NCBI GenBank assembly: GCA_022605955.1
Contig: JAKCOZ010000220.1
Coordinates: forward strand, 62,001-126,000
Source: Rallus limicola
Lineage: Eukaryota > Chordata > Aves > Gruiformes > Rallidae
Length of the DNA: 64,000 nt
Direction of reading: 5' to 3'
Shown here: one piece after another, positions 34,947 to 46,758 of the stretch
Position numbering within the stretch: the first letter of the stretch is position 1
Layout of the letters: every line of letters starts with the position of its first letter
Translations under genes and position numbers: made by a program
Notes under the pieces: model-generated
Databases searched by the model: none
Seen by the model: the letters and a program-made list of their open reading frames with translations, nothing else
Told to the model about the DNA's origin: nothing

Positions 34947-37124
34947 ATGCCTTTCAGGCCTAGCTTCTTTACTTTGGGAGTTATTGCTGGACGTTTAGCA
35001 TGTTTTGAACTGCAGTCTGCTAGGGCCGAGAAAAGCACCGTAGGAGGTTCCAGGCATGTTCCCTCTTTCCAGGCAAAGGAAAAGGCTGAGAGTCAAAGTG
35101 ACAGGGTCTGCTCGTGTGTCCTGTTAGGAGGTTTCAGACAAGCTATGCCTTTCAGGCCTAGCTTCTTTACTTTGGGAGTTATTGCTGGACGTTTAGCATG
35201 TTTTGAACTGCAGTCTGCTAGGGCCGAGAAAAGCACCGTAGGAGGTTCCAGGCATGTTCCCTCTTTCCAGGCAAAGGAAAAGGCTGAGAGCCAAAGTGAC
35301 AGGGGCTGCTCGTGTGTCCTGTTAGGAGGTTTCAGACAAGGTATGCCTTTCAGGCCTAGCTTCTTTACTTTGGGAGTTATTGCTGGACGTTTAGCATGTT
35401 TTGAACTGCAGTCTGCTAGGGCCGAGAAAAGCACCGTAGGAGGTTCCAGGCATGTTCCCTCTTTCCAGGCAAAGGAAAAGGCTGAGAGCCAAAGTGACAG
35501 GGGCTGCTCGTGTGTCCTGTTAGGAGGTTTCAGACAAGCTATGCCTTTCAGGCCTAGCTTCTTTACTTTGGGAGTTATTGCTGGACGTTTAGCATGTTTT
35601 GAACTGCAGTCTGCTAGGGCCGAGAAAAGCACCGTAGGAGGTTCCAGGCATGTTCCCTCTTTCCAGGCAAAGGAAAAGGCTGAGAGCCAAAATGACAGGG
35701 TCTGCTCGTGTGTCCTGTTAGGAGGTTTCAGACAAGCTATGCCTTTCAGGCCTAGCTTCTTTACTTTGGGAGTTATTGCTGGACGTTTAGCATGTTTTGA
35801 ACTGCAGTCTGCTAGGGCCGAGAAAAGCACCGTAGGAGGTTCCAGGCATGTTCCCTCTTTCCAGGCAAAGGAAAAGGCTGAGAGCCAAAGTGACAGGGGC
35901 TGCTCGTGTGTCCTGTTAGGAGGTTTCAGACAAGCTAGGCCTGAAAGGCCTAGCTTCTTTACTTTGGGAGTTATTGCTGGATGTTTAGCATGTTTTGAAC
36001 TGCAGTCTGCTAGGGCCGAGAAAAGCACCGTAGGAGGTTCCAGGCATGTTCCCTCTTTCCAGGCAAAGGAAAAGGCTGAGAGCCAAAGTGACAGGGTCTG
36101 CTCGTGTGTCCTGTTAGGAGGTTTCAGACAAGCTATGCCTTTCAGGCCTAGCTTCTTTACTTTGGGAGTTATTGCTGGACGTTTAGCATGTTTTGAACTG
36201 CAGTCTGCTAGGGCCGAGAAAAGCACCGTAGGAGGTTCCAGGCATGTTCCCTCTTTCCAAGCAAAGGAAAAGGCTGAGAGCCAAAGTGACAGGGGCTGCT
36301 CGTGTGTCCTGTTAGGAGGTTTCAGACAAGCTATGCCTTTCAGGCCTAGCTTCTTTTCTTTGGGAGTTATTGCTGGACGTTTAGCATGTTTTGAACTGCA
36401 GTCTGCTAGGGCCGAGAAAAGCACCGTAGGAGGTTCCAGGCATGTTCCCTCTTTCCAGGCAAAGGAAAAGGCTGAGAGCCAAAGTGACAGGGTCTGCTCG
36501 TGCGTCCTGTTAGGAGGTTTCAGACAAGCTATGCCTTTCAGGCCTAGCTTCTTTACTTTGGGAGTTATTGCTGGACGTTTAGCATGTTTTGAACTGCAGT
36601 CTGCTAGGGCCGAGAAAAGCACCGTAGGAGGTTCCAGGCATGTTCCCTCTTTCCAGGCAAAGGAAAAGGCTGAGAGCCAAAGTGACAGGGGCTGCTCGTG
36701 TGTCCTGTTAGGAGGTTTCAGACAAGCTATGCCTTTCAGGCCTAGCTTCTTTACTTTGGGAGTTATTGCTGGACGTTTAGCATGTTTTGAACTGCAGTCT
36801 GCTAGGGCCGAGAAAAGCACCGTAGGAGGTTCCAGGCATGTTCCCTCTTTCCAGGCAAAGGAAAAGGCTGAGAGCCAAAGTGACAGGGTCTGCTCGTGTG
36901 TCCTGTTAGGAGGTTTCAGACAAGCTATGCCTTTCAGGCCTAGCTTCTTTACTTTGGGAGTTATTGCTGGACGTTTCGCATGTTTTGAACTGCAGTCTGC
37001 TAGGGCCGAGAAAAGCACCGTAGGAGGTTCCAGGCATGTTCCCTCTTTCCAGGCAAAGGAAAAGGCTGAGAGCCAAAGTGACAGGGGCTGCTCGTGTGTC
37101 CTGTTAGGAGGTTTCAGACAAGCT
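34947..37124. repeat. Block D2: 11 monomers
   Basis: Monomers 1-8 follow D (GAGTCAAAG; AAGGTATGCC; AAAATGAC; inverted loop at 6; CTTTTCTTT with GTGCGTCC at 8). The CCTCGCTTC/TTTACCGGC monomer and its neighbours are deleted. Monomer 11 has GTTTCGCATG, as at the end of the 29-monomer block. Confidence 0.95.
35932..35956. repeat. Perfect hairpin with inverted loop
   Basis: Third copy of the inverted-loop hairpin with 11-bp arms, at D monomer 6. GGATGTTT follows. Confidence 0.9.
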
Positions 37125-37171
37125 ATGCCTTTCAGGCCTAGCTTGTATGAAACCTCCTAACAGGACAAGCT
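37125..37171. repeat. 47-bp palindromic junction unit
   Basis: One right-arm mismatch, C to A at 37,147 (GCTTGTATGAAAC), found only here. Confidence 0.95.
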
Positions 37172-37764
37172 ATGCCTTTCATGACTAGCTTCTTTACTTT
37201 GGGAGTTATTGCTGGACGTTTAGCATGTTTTGAACTGCAGTCTGCTAGGGCCGAGAAAAGCACCGTAGGAGGTTCCAGGCATGTTCCCTCTTTCCAGGCA
37301 AAGGAAAAGGCTGAGAGCCAAAGTGACAGGGGCTGCTCGTGTGTCCTGTTAGGAGGTTTCAGACAAGCTATGCCTTTCAGGCCTAGCTTCTTTACTTTGG
37401 GAGTTATTGCTGGACGTTTAGCATGTTTTGAACTGCAGTCTGCTAGGGCCGAGAAAAGCACCGTAGGAGGTTCCAGGCATGTTCCCTCTTTCCAGGCAAA
37501 GGAAAAGGCTGAGAGCCAAAGTGACAGGGGCTGCTCGTGTGTCCTGTTAGGAGGTTTCAGACAAGCTATGCCTTTCATGCCTAGCTTCTTTACTTTGGGA
37601 GTTATTGCTGGACGTTTAGCATGTTTTGAACTGCAGTCTGCTAGGGCCGAGAAAAGCACCGTAGGAGGTTCCAGGCATGTTCCCTCTTTCCAGGCAAAGG
37701 AAAGGCTGAGAGCCAAAGTGACAGGGGCTGCTCGTGTGTCCTGTTAGGAGGTTTCAGACAAGCT
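37172..37764. repeat. Block K2: 3 monomers, one 197 bp long
   Basis: Same pattern as K1 (three GGGGCTGC monomers, nt 11 T in 1 and 3), with TTCATGACTAG at the start of monomer 1. Monomer 3 lacks one A in the GGAAAAGG run near 37,701, giving GGAAAGG. This is the only length change among the 314 monomers, and it shifts the forward frame. Confidence 0.95.
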
Positions 37765-37811
37765 ATGCCTTTCAGGCCTAGCTTGTCTGAAACCTCCTAA
37801 CAGGACAAGCT
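37765..37811. repeat. 47-bp palindromic junction unit
   Basis: Arms pair fully and the sequence is consensus. It lies between K and E. Confidence 0.95.
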
Positions 37812-39791
37812 ATGCCTTTCAGGCCTAGCTTCTTTACTTTGGGAGTTATTGCTGGACGTTTAGCATGTTTTGAACTGCAGTCTGCTAGGGCCGAGAAAAG
37901 CACCGTAGGAGGTTCCAGGCATGTTCCCTCTTTCCAGGCAAAGGAAAAGGCTGAGAGCCAAAGTGAAAGGGTCTGCTCGTGTGTCCTGTTAGGAGGTTTC
38001 AGACAAGCTATGCCTTTAAGGCCTAGCTTCTTTACTTTGGGAGTTATTGCTGGACGTTTAGCATGTTTTGAACTACAGTCTGCTAGGGCCGAGAAAAGCA
38101 CCGTAGGAGGTTCCAGGCATGTTCCCTCTTTCCAGGCAAAGGAAAAGGCTGAGAGCCAAAGTGACAGGGGCTGCTCGTGTGTCCTGTTAGGAGGTTTCAG
38201 ACAAGCTATGCCTTTCAGGCCTAGCTTCTTTACTTTGGGAGTTATTGCTGGACGTTTAGCATGTTTTGAACTGCAGTCTGCTAGGGCCGAGAAAAGCACC
38301 GTAGGAGGTTCCAGGCATGTTCCCTCTTTCCAGGCAAAGGAAAAGGCTGAGAGCCAAAGTGACAGGGTCTGCTCGTGTGTCCTGTTAGGAGGTTTCAGAC
38401 AAGCTATGCCTTTCAGGCCTAGCTTCTTTACTTTGGGAGTTTTTGCTGGACGTTTAGCATGTTTTGAACTGCAGTCTGCTAGGGCCGAGAAAAGCACCGT
38501 AGGAGGTTCCAGGCATGTTCCCTCTTTCCAGGCAAAGGAAAAGGCTGAGAGCCAAAGTGACAGGGTCTGCTCGTGTGTCCTGTTAGGAGGTTTCAGACAA
38601 GCTATGCCTTTCAGGCCTAGCTTCTTTACTTTGGGAGTTATTGCTGGACGTTTAGCATGTTTTGAACTGCAGTCTGCTAGGGCCGAGAAAAGCACCGTAG
38701 GAGGTTCCAGGCATGTTCCCTCTTTCCAGGCAAAGGAAAAGGCTGAGAGCCAAAGTGACAGGGTCTGCTCGTGCGTCCTGTTAGGAGGTTTCAGACAAGC
38801 TATGCCTTTCAGGCCTAGCTTCTTTACTTTGGGAGTTATTGCTGGACGTTTAGCATGTTTTGAACTGCAGTCTGCTAGGGCCGAGAAAAGCACCGTAGGA
38901 GGTTCCAGGCATGTTCCCTCTTTCCAGGCAAAGGAAAAGGCTGAGAGCCAAAGTGACAGGGGCTGCTCGTGTGTCCTGTTAGGAGGTTTCAGACAAGCTA
39001 TGCCTTTCAGGCCTGTTTTCTTTACTTTGGGAGTTATTGCTGGACGTTTAGCATGTTTTGAACTGCAGTCTGCTAGGGCCGAGAAAAGCACCGTAGGAGG
39101 TTCCAGGCATGTTCCCTCTTTCCAGGCAAAGGAAAAGGCTGAGAGCCAAAGTGACAGGGTCTGCTCGTGTGTCCTGTTAGGAGGTTTCAGAGAAGCTATG
39201 CCTTTCAGGCCTAGCTTCTTTACTTTGGGAGTTATTGCTGGACGTTTAGCATGTTTTGAACTGCAGTCTGCTAGGGCCGAGAAAAGCACCGTAGGAGGTT
39301 CCAGGCATGTTCCCTCTTTCCAGGCAAAGGAAAAGGCTGAGAGCCGAAGTGACAGGGTCTGCTCGTGTGTCCTGTTAGGAGGTTTCAGACAAGCTATGCC
39401 TTTCAGGCCTAGCTTCTTTACTTTGGGAGTTATTGCTGGACGTTTAGCATGTTTTGAACTGCAGTCTGCTAGGGCCGAGAAAAGCACCGTAGGAGGTTCC
39501 AGGCATGTTCCCTCTTTCCAGGCAAAGGAAAAGGCTGAGAGCCAAAGTGACAGGGTCTGCTCGTGTGTCCTGTTAGGAGGTTTCAGACAAGCTATGCCTT
39601 TCAGGCCTAGCTTCTTTACTTTGGGAGTTATTGCTGGACGTTTAGCATGTTTTGAACTGCAGTCTGCTAGGGCCGAGAAAAGCACCGTAGGAGGTTCCAG
39701 GCATGTTCCCTCTTTCCAGGCAAAGGAAAAGGCTGAGAGCCAAAGTGACAGGGGCTGCTCGTGTGTCCTGTTAGGAGGTTTCAGACAAGCT
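37812..39791. repeat. Block E2: 10 monomers
   Basis: Same markers as E1 at monomers 1, 2, 4, 5 and 7. Private changes are TTTAAGGCC in monomer 2, TCAGAGAAGC ending monomer 7 and GAGCCGAAG in monomer 8. Confidence 0.95.
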
Positions 39792-39838
39792 ATGCCTTTC
39801 AGGCCTAGCTTGTCTGAAACCTCCTAACAGGACAAGCT
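39792..39838. repeat. 47-bp palindromic junction unit
   Basis: Arms pair fully and the sequence is consensus. It lies between E and F. Confidence 0.95.
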
Positions 39839-42214
39839 ATGCCTTTCATGCCTAGCTTCTTTACTTTGGGAGTTATTGCTGGACGTTTAGCATGTTTTGA
39901 ACTGCAGTCTGCTAGGGCCGAGATAAGCACCGTAGGAGGTTCCAGGCATGTTCCCTCTTTCCAGGCAAAGGAAAAGGCTGAGAGCCAAAGTGACAGGGTC
40001 TGCTCGTGTGTCCTGTTAGGAGGTTTCAGACAAGCTATGCCTTTCAGGCCTAGCTTCTTTACTTTGGGAGTTATTGCTGGACGTTTAGCATGTTTTGAAC
40101 TGCAGTCTGCTAGGGCCGAGAAAAGCACCGTAGGAGGTTCCAGGCATGTTCCCTCTTTCCAGGCAAAGGAAAAGGCTGAGAGCCAAAGTGACAGGGGCTG
40201 CTCGTGTGTCCTGTTAGGAGGTTTCAGACAAGCTATGCCTTTCAGGCCTAGCTTCTTTACTTTGGGAGTTATTGCTGGACGTTTAGCATGTTTTGAACTG
40301 CAGTCTGCTAGGGCCGAGAAAAGCACCGTAGGAGGTTCCAGGCATGTTCCCTCTTTCCAGGCAAAGGAAAAGGCTGAGAGCCAAAGTGACAGGGTCTGCT
40401 CGTGTGTCCTGTTAGGAGGTTTCAGACAAGCTATGCCTTTCAGGCCTAGCTTCTTTACTTTGGGAGTTATTGCTGGACGTTTAGCATGTTTTGAACTGCA
40501 GTCTGCTAGGGCCGAGAAAAGCACCGTAGGAGGTTCCAGGCATGTTCCCTCTTTCCAGGCAAAGGAAAAGGCTGAGAGCCAAAGTGACAGGGTCTGCTCG
40601 TGTGTCCTGTTAGGAGGTTTCAGACAAGCTATGCCTTTCAGGCCTAGCTTCTTTACTTTGGGAGTTATTGCTGGACGTTTAGCATGTTTTGAACTGCAGT
40701 CTGCTAGGGCCGAGAAAAGCACCGTAGGAGGTTCCAGGCATGTTCCCTCTTTCCAGGCAAAGGAAAAGGCTGAGAGCCAAAGTGACAGGGGCTGCTCGTG
40801 TGTCCTGTTAGGAGGTTTCAGACAAGCTATGCCTTTCATGCCTAGCTTCTTTACTTTGGGAGTTATTGCTGGACGTTTAGCATGTTTTGAACTGCAGTCT
40901 GCTAGGGCCGAGAAAAGCACCGTAGGAGGTTCCAGGCATGTTCCCTCTTTCCAGGCAAAGGAAAAGGCTGAGAGCCAAAGTGACAGGGTCTGCTCGTGTG
41001 TCCTGTTAGGAGGTTTCAGACAAGCTATGCCTTTCAGGCCTAGCTTCTTTACTTTGGGAGTTATTGCTGGACGTTTAGCATGTTTTGAACTGCAGTCTGC
41101 TAGGGCCGAGAAAAGCACCGTAGGAGGTTCCAGGCATGTTCCCTCTTTCCAGGCAAAGGAAAAGGCTGAGAGCCAAAGTGACAGGGTCTGCTCGTGTGTC
41201 CTGTTAGGAGGTTTCAGACAAGCTATGCCTTTCAGGCCTAGCTTCTTTACTTTGGGAGTTATTGCTGGACGTTTAGCATGTTTTGAACTGCAGTCTGCTA
41301 GGGCCGAGAAAAGCACCGTAGGAGGTTCCAGGCATGTTCCCTCTTTCCTGGCAAAGGAAAAGGCTGAGAGCCAAAGTGACAGGGTCTGCTCGTGTGTCCT
41401 GTTAGGAGGTTTCAGACAAGCTATGCCTTTCAGGCCTAGCTTCTTTACTTTGGGAGTTATTGCTGGACGTTTAGCATGTTTTGAACTGCAGTCTGCTAGG
41501 GCCGAGAAAAGCACCGTAGGAGGTTCCAGGCATGTTCCCTCTTTCCAGGCAAAGGAAAAGGCTGAGAGCCAAAGTGACAGGGTCTGCTCGTGTGTCCTGT
41601 TAGGAGGTTTCAGACAAGCTATGCCTTTTAGGCCTAGCTTCTTTACTTTGGTAGTTATTGCTGGACGTTTAGCATGTTTTGAACTGCAGTCTGCTAGGGC
41701 CGAGAAAAGCACCGTAGGAGGTTCCAGGCATGTTCCCTCTTTCCAGGCAAAGGAAAAGGCTGAGAGCCAAAGTGACAGGGGCTGCTCGTGTGTCCTGTTA
41801 GGAGGTTTCAGACAAGCTATGCCTTTCATGCCTAGCTTCTTTACTTTGGGAGTTATTGCTGGACGTTTAGCATGTTTTGAACTGCAGTCTGCTAGGGCCG
41901 AGAAAAGCACCGTAGGAGGTTCCAGGCATGTTCCCTCTTTCCAGGCAAAGGTAAAGGCTGAGAGCCAAAGTGACAGGGTCTGCTTGTGTGTCCTGTTAGG
42001 AGGTTTCAGACAAGCTATGCCTTTCAGGCCTAGCTTCTTTACTTTGGGAGTTATTGCTGGACGTTTAGCATGTTTTGAACTGCAGTCTGCTAGGGCTGAG
42101 AAAAGCACCGTAGGAGGTTCCAGGCATGTTCCCTCTTTCCATGCAAAGGAAAAGGCTGAGAGCCAAAGTGACAGGGTCTGCTCGTGTGTCCTGTTAGGAG
42201 GTTTCAGAAAAGCT
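39839..42214. repeat. Block F2: 12 monomers
   Basis: F markers are at monomers 1, 10, 11 and 12 as in F1. The TTTCCTGGC variant has moved from monomer 4 to monomer 8. Monomers 1, 6 and 11 have nt 11 T. The order differs from F3 only by the place of TTTCCTGGC, which could be local gene conversion. Confidence 0.95.
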
Positions 42215-42261
42215 ATGCTATTCAGGCCTAGCTTGTCTGAAACCTCCTAACAGGACAAGCT
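42215..42261. repeat. 47-bp junction unit, F/G type
   Basis: CAGAAAAGC left arm and ATGCTATTC centre. Lies between F and G. Confidence 0.95.
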
Positions 42262-44043
42262 ATGCCTTTCATGCCTAGCTTCTTTACTTTGGGAGTTATT
42301 GCTGGACGTTTAGCATGTTTTGAACTGCAGTCTGCTAGGGCCGAGAAAAGCACCGTAGGAGGTTCCAGGCATGTTCCCTCTTTCCAGGCAAAGGAAAAGG
42401 CTGAGAGCCAAAGTGACAGGGTCTGCTCGTGTGTCCTGTTAGGAGTTTTCAGACAAGCTATGCCTTTCAGGCCTAGCTTCTTTACTTTGGGAGTTATTGC
42501 TGGACGTTTAGCATGTTTTGAACTGCAGTCTGCTAGGGCCGAGAAAAGCACCGTAGGAGGTTCCAGGCATGTTCCCTCTTTCCAGGCAAAGGAAAAGGCT
42601 GAGAGCCAAAGTGAAAGGGTCTGCTGGTGTGTCCTGTTAAGAGGTTTCAGACAAGCTATGCCTTTCAGGCCTAGCTTCTTTACTTTGGGAGTTATTGCTG
42701 GACGTTTAGCATGTTTTGAACTGCAGTCTGCTAGGGCCGAGAAAAGCACCGTAGGAGGTTCCAGGCATGTTCCCTCTTTCCAGGCAAAGGAAAAGGCTGA
42801 GAGCCAAAGTGACAGGGGCTGCTCGTGTGTCCTGTTAGGAGGTTTCAGACAAGCTATGCCTTTCAGGCCTAGCTTCTTTACTTTGGGAGTTATTGCTGGA
42901 CGTTTAGCATGTTTTGAACTGCAGTCTGCTAGGGCCGAGAAAAGCACCGTAGGAGGTTCCAGGCATGTTCCCTCTTTCCAGGCAAAGGAAAAGGCTGAGA
43001 GCCAAAGTGACAGGGGCTGCTCGTGTGTCCTGTTAGGAGGTTTCAGACAAGCTATGCCTTTCATGCCTAGCTTCTTTACTTTGGGAGTTATTGCTGGACG
43101 TTTAGCATGTTTTGAACTGCAGTCTGCTAGGGCCGAGAAAAGCACCGTAGGAGGTTCCAGGCATGTTCCCTCTTTCCAGGCAAAGGAAAAGGCTGAGAGC
43201 CAAAGTGACAGGGGCTGCTCGTGTGTCCTGTTAGGAGGTTTCAGACAAGCTATGCCTTTCAGGCCTGTTTTCTTTACTTTGGGAGTTATTGCTGGACGTT
43301 TAGCATGTTTTGAACTGCAGTCTGCTAGGGCCGAGAAAAGCACCGTAGGAGGTTCCAGGCATGTTCCCTCTTTCCAGGCAAAGGAAAAGGCTGAGAGCCA
43401 AAGTGACAGGGTCTGCTCGTGTGTCCTGTTAGGAGGTTTCAGACAAGCTATGCCTTTCAGGCCTAGCTTCTTTACTTTGGGAGTTATTGCTGGACGTTTA
43501 GCATGTTTTGAACTGCAGTCTGCTAGGGCCGAGAAAAGCACCGTAGGAGGTTCCAGGCATGTTCCCTCTTTCCAGGCAAAGGAAAAGGCTGAGAGCCAAA
43601 GTGACAGGGGCTGCTCGTGTGTCCTGTTAGGAGGTTTCAGACAAGCTATGCCTTTCAGGCCTAGCTTCTTTACTTTGGGAGTTATTGCTGGACGTTTAGC
43701 ATGTTTTGAACTGCAGTCTGCTAGGGCCGAGAAAAGCACCGTAGGAGGTTCCAGGCATGTTCCCTCTTTCCAGGCAAAGGAAAAGGCTGAGAGCCAAAGT
43801 GACAGGGTCTGCTCGTGTGTCCTGTTAGGAGGTTTCAGACAAGCTATGCCTTTCAGGCCTAGCTTCTTTACTTTGGGAGTTATTGCTGGACGTTTAGCAT
43901 GTTTTGAACTGCAGTCTGCTAGGGCCGAGAAAAGCACCGTAGGAGGTTCCAGGCATGTTCCCTCTTTCCAGGCAAAGGAAAAGGCTGAGAGCCAAAGTGA
44001 CAGGGGCTGCTCGTGTGTCCTGTTAGGAGGTTTCAGACAAGCT
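42262..44043. repeat. Block G joined to an E tail: 9 monomers
   Basis: Monomers 1-5 carry the G markers (TTAGGAGTTTTC; AGTGAAAGG, TGCTGGTG, GTTAAGAGG; nt 11 T in monomer 5). Monomers 6-9 resemble E monomers 7-10, starting with CCTGTTTTC at 43,267. The G junction is missing at the join, and the block is followed by an F head, as E is. Confidence 0.94.
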
Positions 44044-44090
44044 ATGCCTTTCAGGCCTAGCTTGTCTGAAACCTCCTAACAGGACAAGCT
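44044..44090. repeat. 47-bp palindromic junction unit
   Basis: Arms pair fully and the sequence is consensus. It leads into an F head, as at 17,053. Confidence 0.95.
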
Positions 44091-44684
44091 ATGCCTTTCA
44101 TGCCTAGCTTCTTTACTTTGGGAGTTATTGCTGGACGTTTAGCATGTTTTGAACTGCAGTCTGCTAGGGCCGAGATAAGCACCGTAGGAGGTTCCAGGCA
44201 TGTTCCCTCTTTCCAGGCAAAGGAAAAGGCTGAGAGCCAAAGTGACAGGGTCTGCTCGTGTGTCCTGTTAGGAGGTTTCAGACAAGCTATGCCTTTCAGG
44301 CCTAGCTTCTTTACTTTGGGAGTTATTGCTGGACGTTTAGCATGTTTTGAACTGCAGTCTGCTAGGGCCGAGAAAAGCACCGTAGGAGGTTCCAGGCATG
44401 TTCCCTCTTTCCAGGCAAAGGAAAAGGCTGAGAGCCAAAGTGACAGGGGCTGCTCGTGTGTCCTGTTAGGAGGTTTCAGACAAGCTATGCCTTTCAGGCC
44501 TAGCTTCTTTACTTTGGGAGTTATTGCTGGACGTTTAGCATGTTTTGAACTGCAGTCTGCTAGGGCCGAGAAAAGCACCGTAGGAGGTTCCAGGCATGTT
44601 CCCTCTTTCCAGGCAAAGGAAAAGGCTGAGAGCCAAAGTGACAGGGGCTGCTCGTGTGTCCTGTTAGGAGGTTTCAGACAAGCT
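44091..44684. repeat. Block F head, short: 3 monomers
   Basis: Monomer 1 has nt 11 T and GAGATAAGC, the F start. Monomers 2 and 3 have GGGGCTGC. An F block cut to its first monomers, then joined to an end that leads into H. Confidence 0.94.
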
Positions 44685-44731
44685 ATGCCATTCAGGCCTA
44701 GCTTGTCTGAAACCTCCTAACAGGACAAGCT
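44685..44731. repeat. 47-bp palindromic junction unit
   Basis: Arms pair fully. The centre has one change, T to A at 44,690 (ATGCCATTCAGG), seen only here. Confidence 0.95.
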
Positions 44732-46711
44732 ATGCCTTTCAGGCCTAGCTTCTTTACTTTGGGAGTTATTGCTGGACGTTTAGCATGTTTTGAACTGCAG
44801 TCTGCTAGGGCCGAGAAAAGCACCGTAGGAGGTTCCAGGCATGTTCCCTCTTTCCAGGCAAAGGAAAAGGCTGAGAGCCAAAGTGAAAGGGTCTGCTCGT
44901 GTGTCCTGTTAGGAGGTTTCAGACAAGCTATTCCTTTCAGGCCTAGCTTCTTTACTTTGGGAGTTATTGCTGGACGTTTAGCATGTTTTGAACTACAGTC
45001 TGCTAGGGCCGAGAAAAGCACCGTAGGAGGTTCCAGGCATGTTCCCTCTTTCCAGGCAAAGGAAAAGGCTGAGAGCCAAAGTGACAGGGGCTGCTCGTGT
45101 GTCCTGTTAGGAGGTTTCAGACAAGCTATGCCTTTCAGGCCTAGCTTCTTTACTTTGGGAGTTATTGCTGGACGTTTAGCATGTTTTGAACTGCAGTCTG
45201 CTAGGGCCGAGAAAAGCACCGTAGGAGGTTCCAGGCATGTTCCCTCTTTCCTGGCAAAGGAAAAGGCTGAGAGCCAAAGTGACAGGGTCTGCTCGTGTGT
45301 CCTGTTAGGAGGTTTCAGACAAGCTATGCCTTTCAGGCCTAGCTTCTTTACTTTGGGAGTTATTGCTGGACGTTTAGCATGTTTTGAACTGCAGTCTGCT
45401 AGGGCCGAGAAAAGCACCGTAGGAGGTTCCAGGCATGTTCCCTCTTTCCAGGCAAAGGAAAAGGCTGAGAGCCAAAGTGACAGGGGCTGCTCGTGTGTCC
45501 TGTTAGGAGGTTTCAGACAAGCTATGCCTTTCATGCCTAGCTTCTTTACTTTGGGAGTTATTGCTGGACGTTTAGCATGTTTTGAACTGCAGTCTGCTAG
45601 GGCCGAGAAAAGCACCGTAGGAGGTTCCAGGCATGTTCCCTCTTTCCAGGCAAAGGAAAAGGCTGAGAGCCAAAGTGACAGGGTCTGCTCGTGTGTCCTG
45701 TTAGGAGGTTTCAGACAAGCTATGCCTTTCAGGCCTAGCTTCTTTACTTTGGGAGTTATTGCTGGACGTTTAGCATGTTTTGAACTGCAGTCTGCTAGGG
45801 CCGAGAAAAGCACCGTAGGAGGTTCCAGGCATGTTCCCTCTTTCCAGGCAAAGGAAAAGGCTGAGAGCCAAAGTGACAGGGTCTGCTCGTGTGTCCTGTT
45901 AGGAGGTTTCAGACAAGCTATGCCTTTCAGGCCTAGCTTCTTTACTTTGGGAGTTATTGCTGGACGTTTAGCATGTTTTGAACTGCAGTCTGCTAGGGCC
46001 GAGAAAAGCACCGTAGGAGGTTCCAGGCATGTTCCCTCTTTCCAGGCAAAGGAAAAGGCTGAGAGCCAAAGTGACAGGGTCTGCTCGTGTGTCCTGTTAG
46101 GAGGTTTCAGACAAGCTATGCCTTTCAGGCCTAGCTTCTTTACTTTGGGAGTTATTGCTGGACGTTTAGCATGTTTTGAACTGCAGTCTGCTAGGGCCGA
46201 GAAAAGCACCGTAGGAGGTTCCAGGCATGTTCCCTCTTTCCAGGCAAAGGAAAAGGCTGAGAGCCAAAGTGACAGGGTCTGCTCGTGTGTCCTGTTAGGA
46301 GGTTTCAGACAAGCTATGCCTTTTAGGCCTAGCTTCTTTACTTTGGTAGTTATTGCTGGACGTTTAGCATGTTTTGAACTGCAGTCTGCTAGGGCCGAGA
46401 AAAGCACCGTAGGAGGTTCCAGGCATGTTCCCTCTTTCCAAGCAAAGGAAAAGGCTGAGAGCCAAAGTGACAGGGTCTGCTTTTGTGTCCTGTTAGGAGG
46501 TTTCAGACAAGCTATGCCTTTCAGGCCTAGCTTCTTTACTTTGGGAGTTATTGCTGGACGTTTAGCATGTTTTGAACTGCAGTCTGCTAGGGCTGAGAAA
46601 AGCACCGTAGGAGGATCCAGGCATGTTCCCTCTTTCCATGCAAAGGAAATGGCTGAGAGCCAAAGTGACAGGGTCTGCTCGTGTGTCCTGTTAGGAGGTT
46701 TCAGAAAATCT
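44732..46711. repeat. Block H2: 10 monomers
   Basis: H markers at monomers 1-3 (AGTGAAAGG, CTACAG, TTTCCTGGC) and 9-10 (TTTGGTAGTT with TGCTTTTGTG; GGCTGAG, GGAGGATCC, TTTCCATGC, GGAAATGGC). It has one ordinary monomer more than H1 and H3. Monomer 2 starts ATTCCTTTC instead of ATGCCTTTC. Confidence 0.95.
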
Positions 46712-46758
46712 ATGCTATTCAGGCCTAGCTTGTCTGAAACCTCCTAACAGGACAAGTT
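46712..46758. repeat. 47-bp junction unit, H/I type
   Basis: CAGAAAATCTATG left arm with two mismatches and the GCTATTC centre, as at 24,812. In addition 46,757 is T (ACAAGTTATG). Confidence 0.95.
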
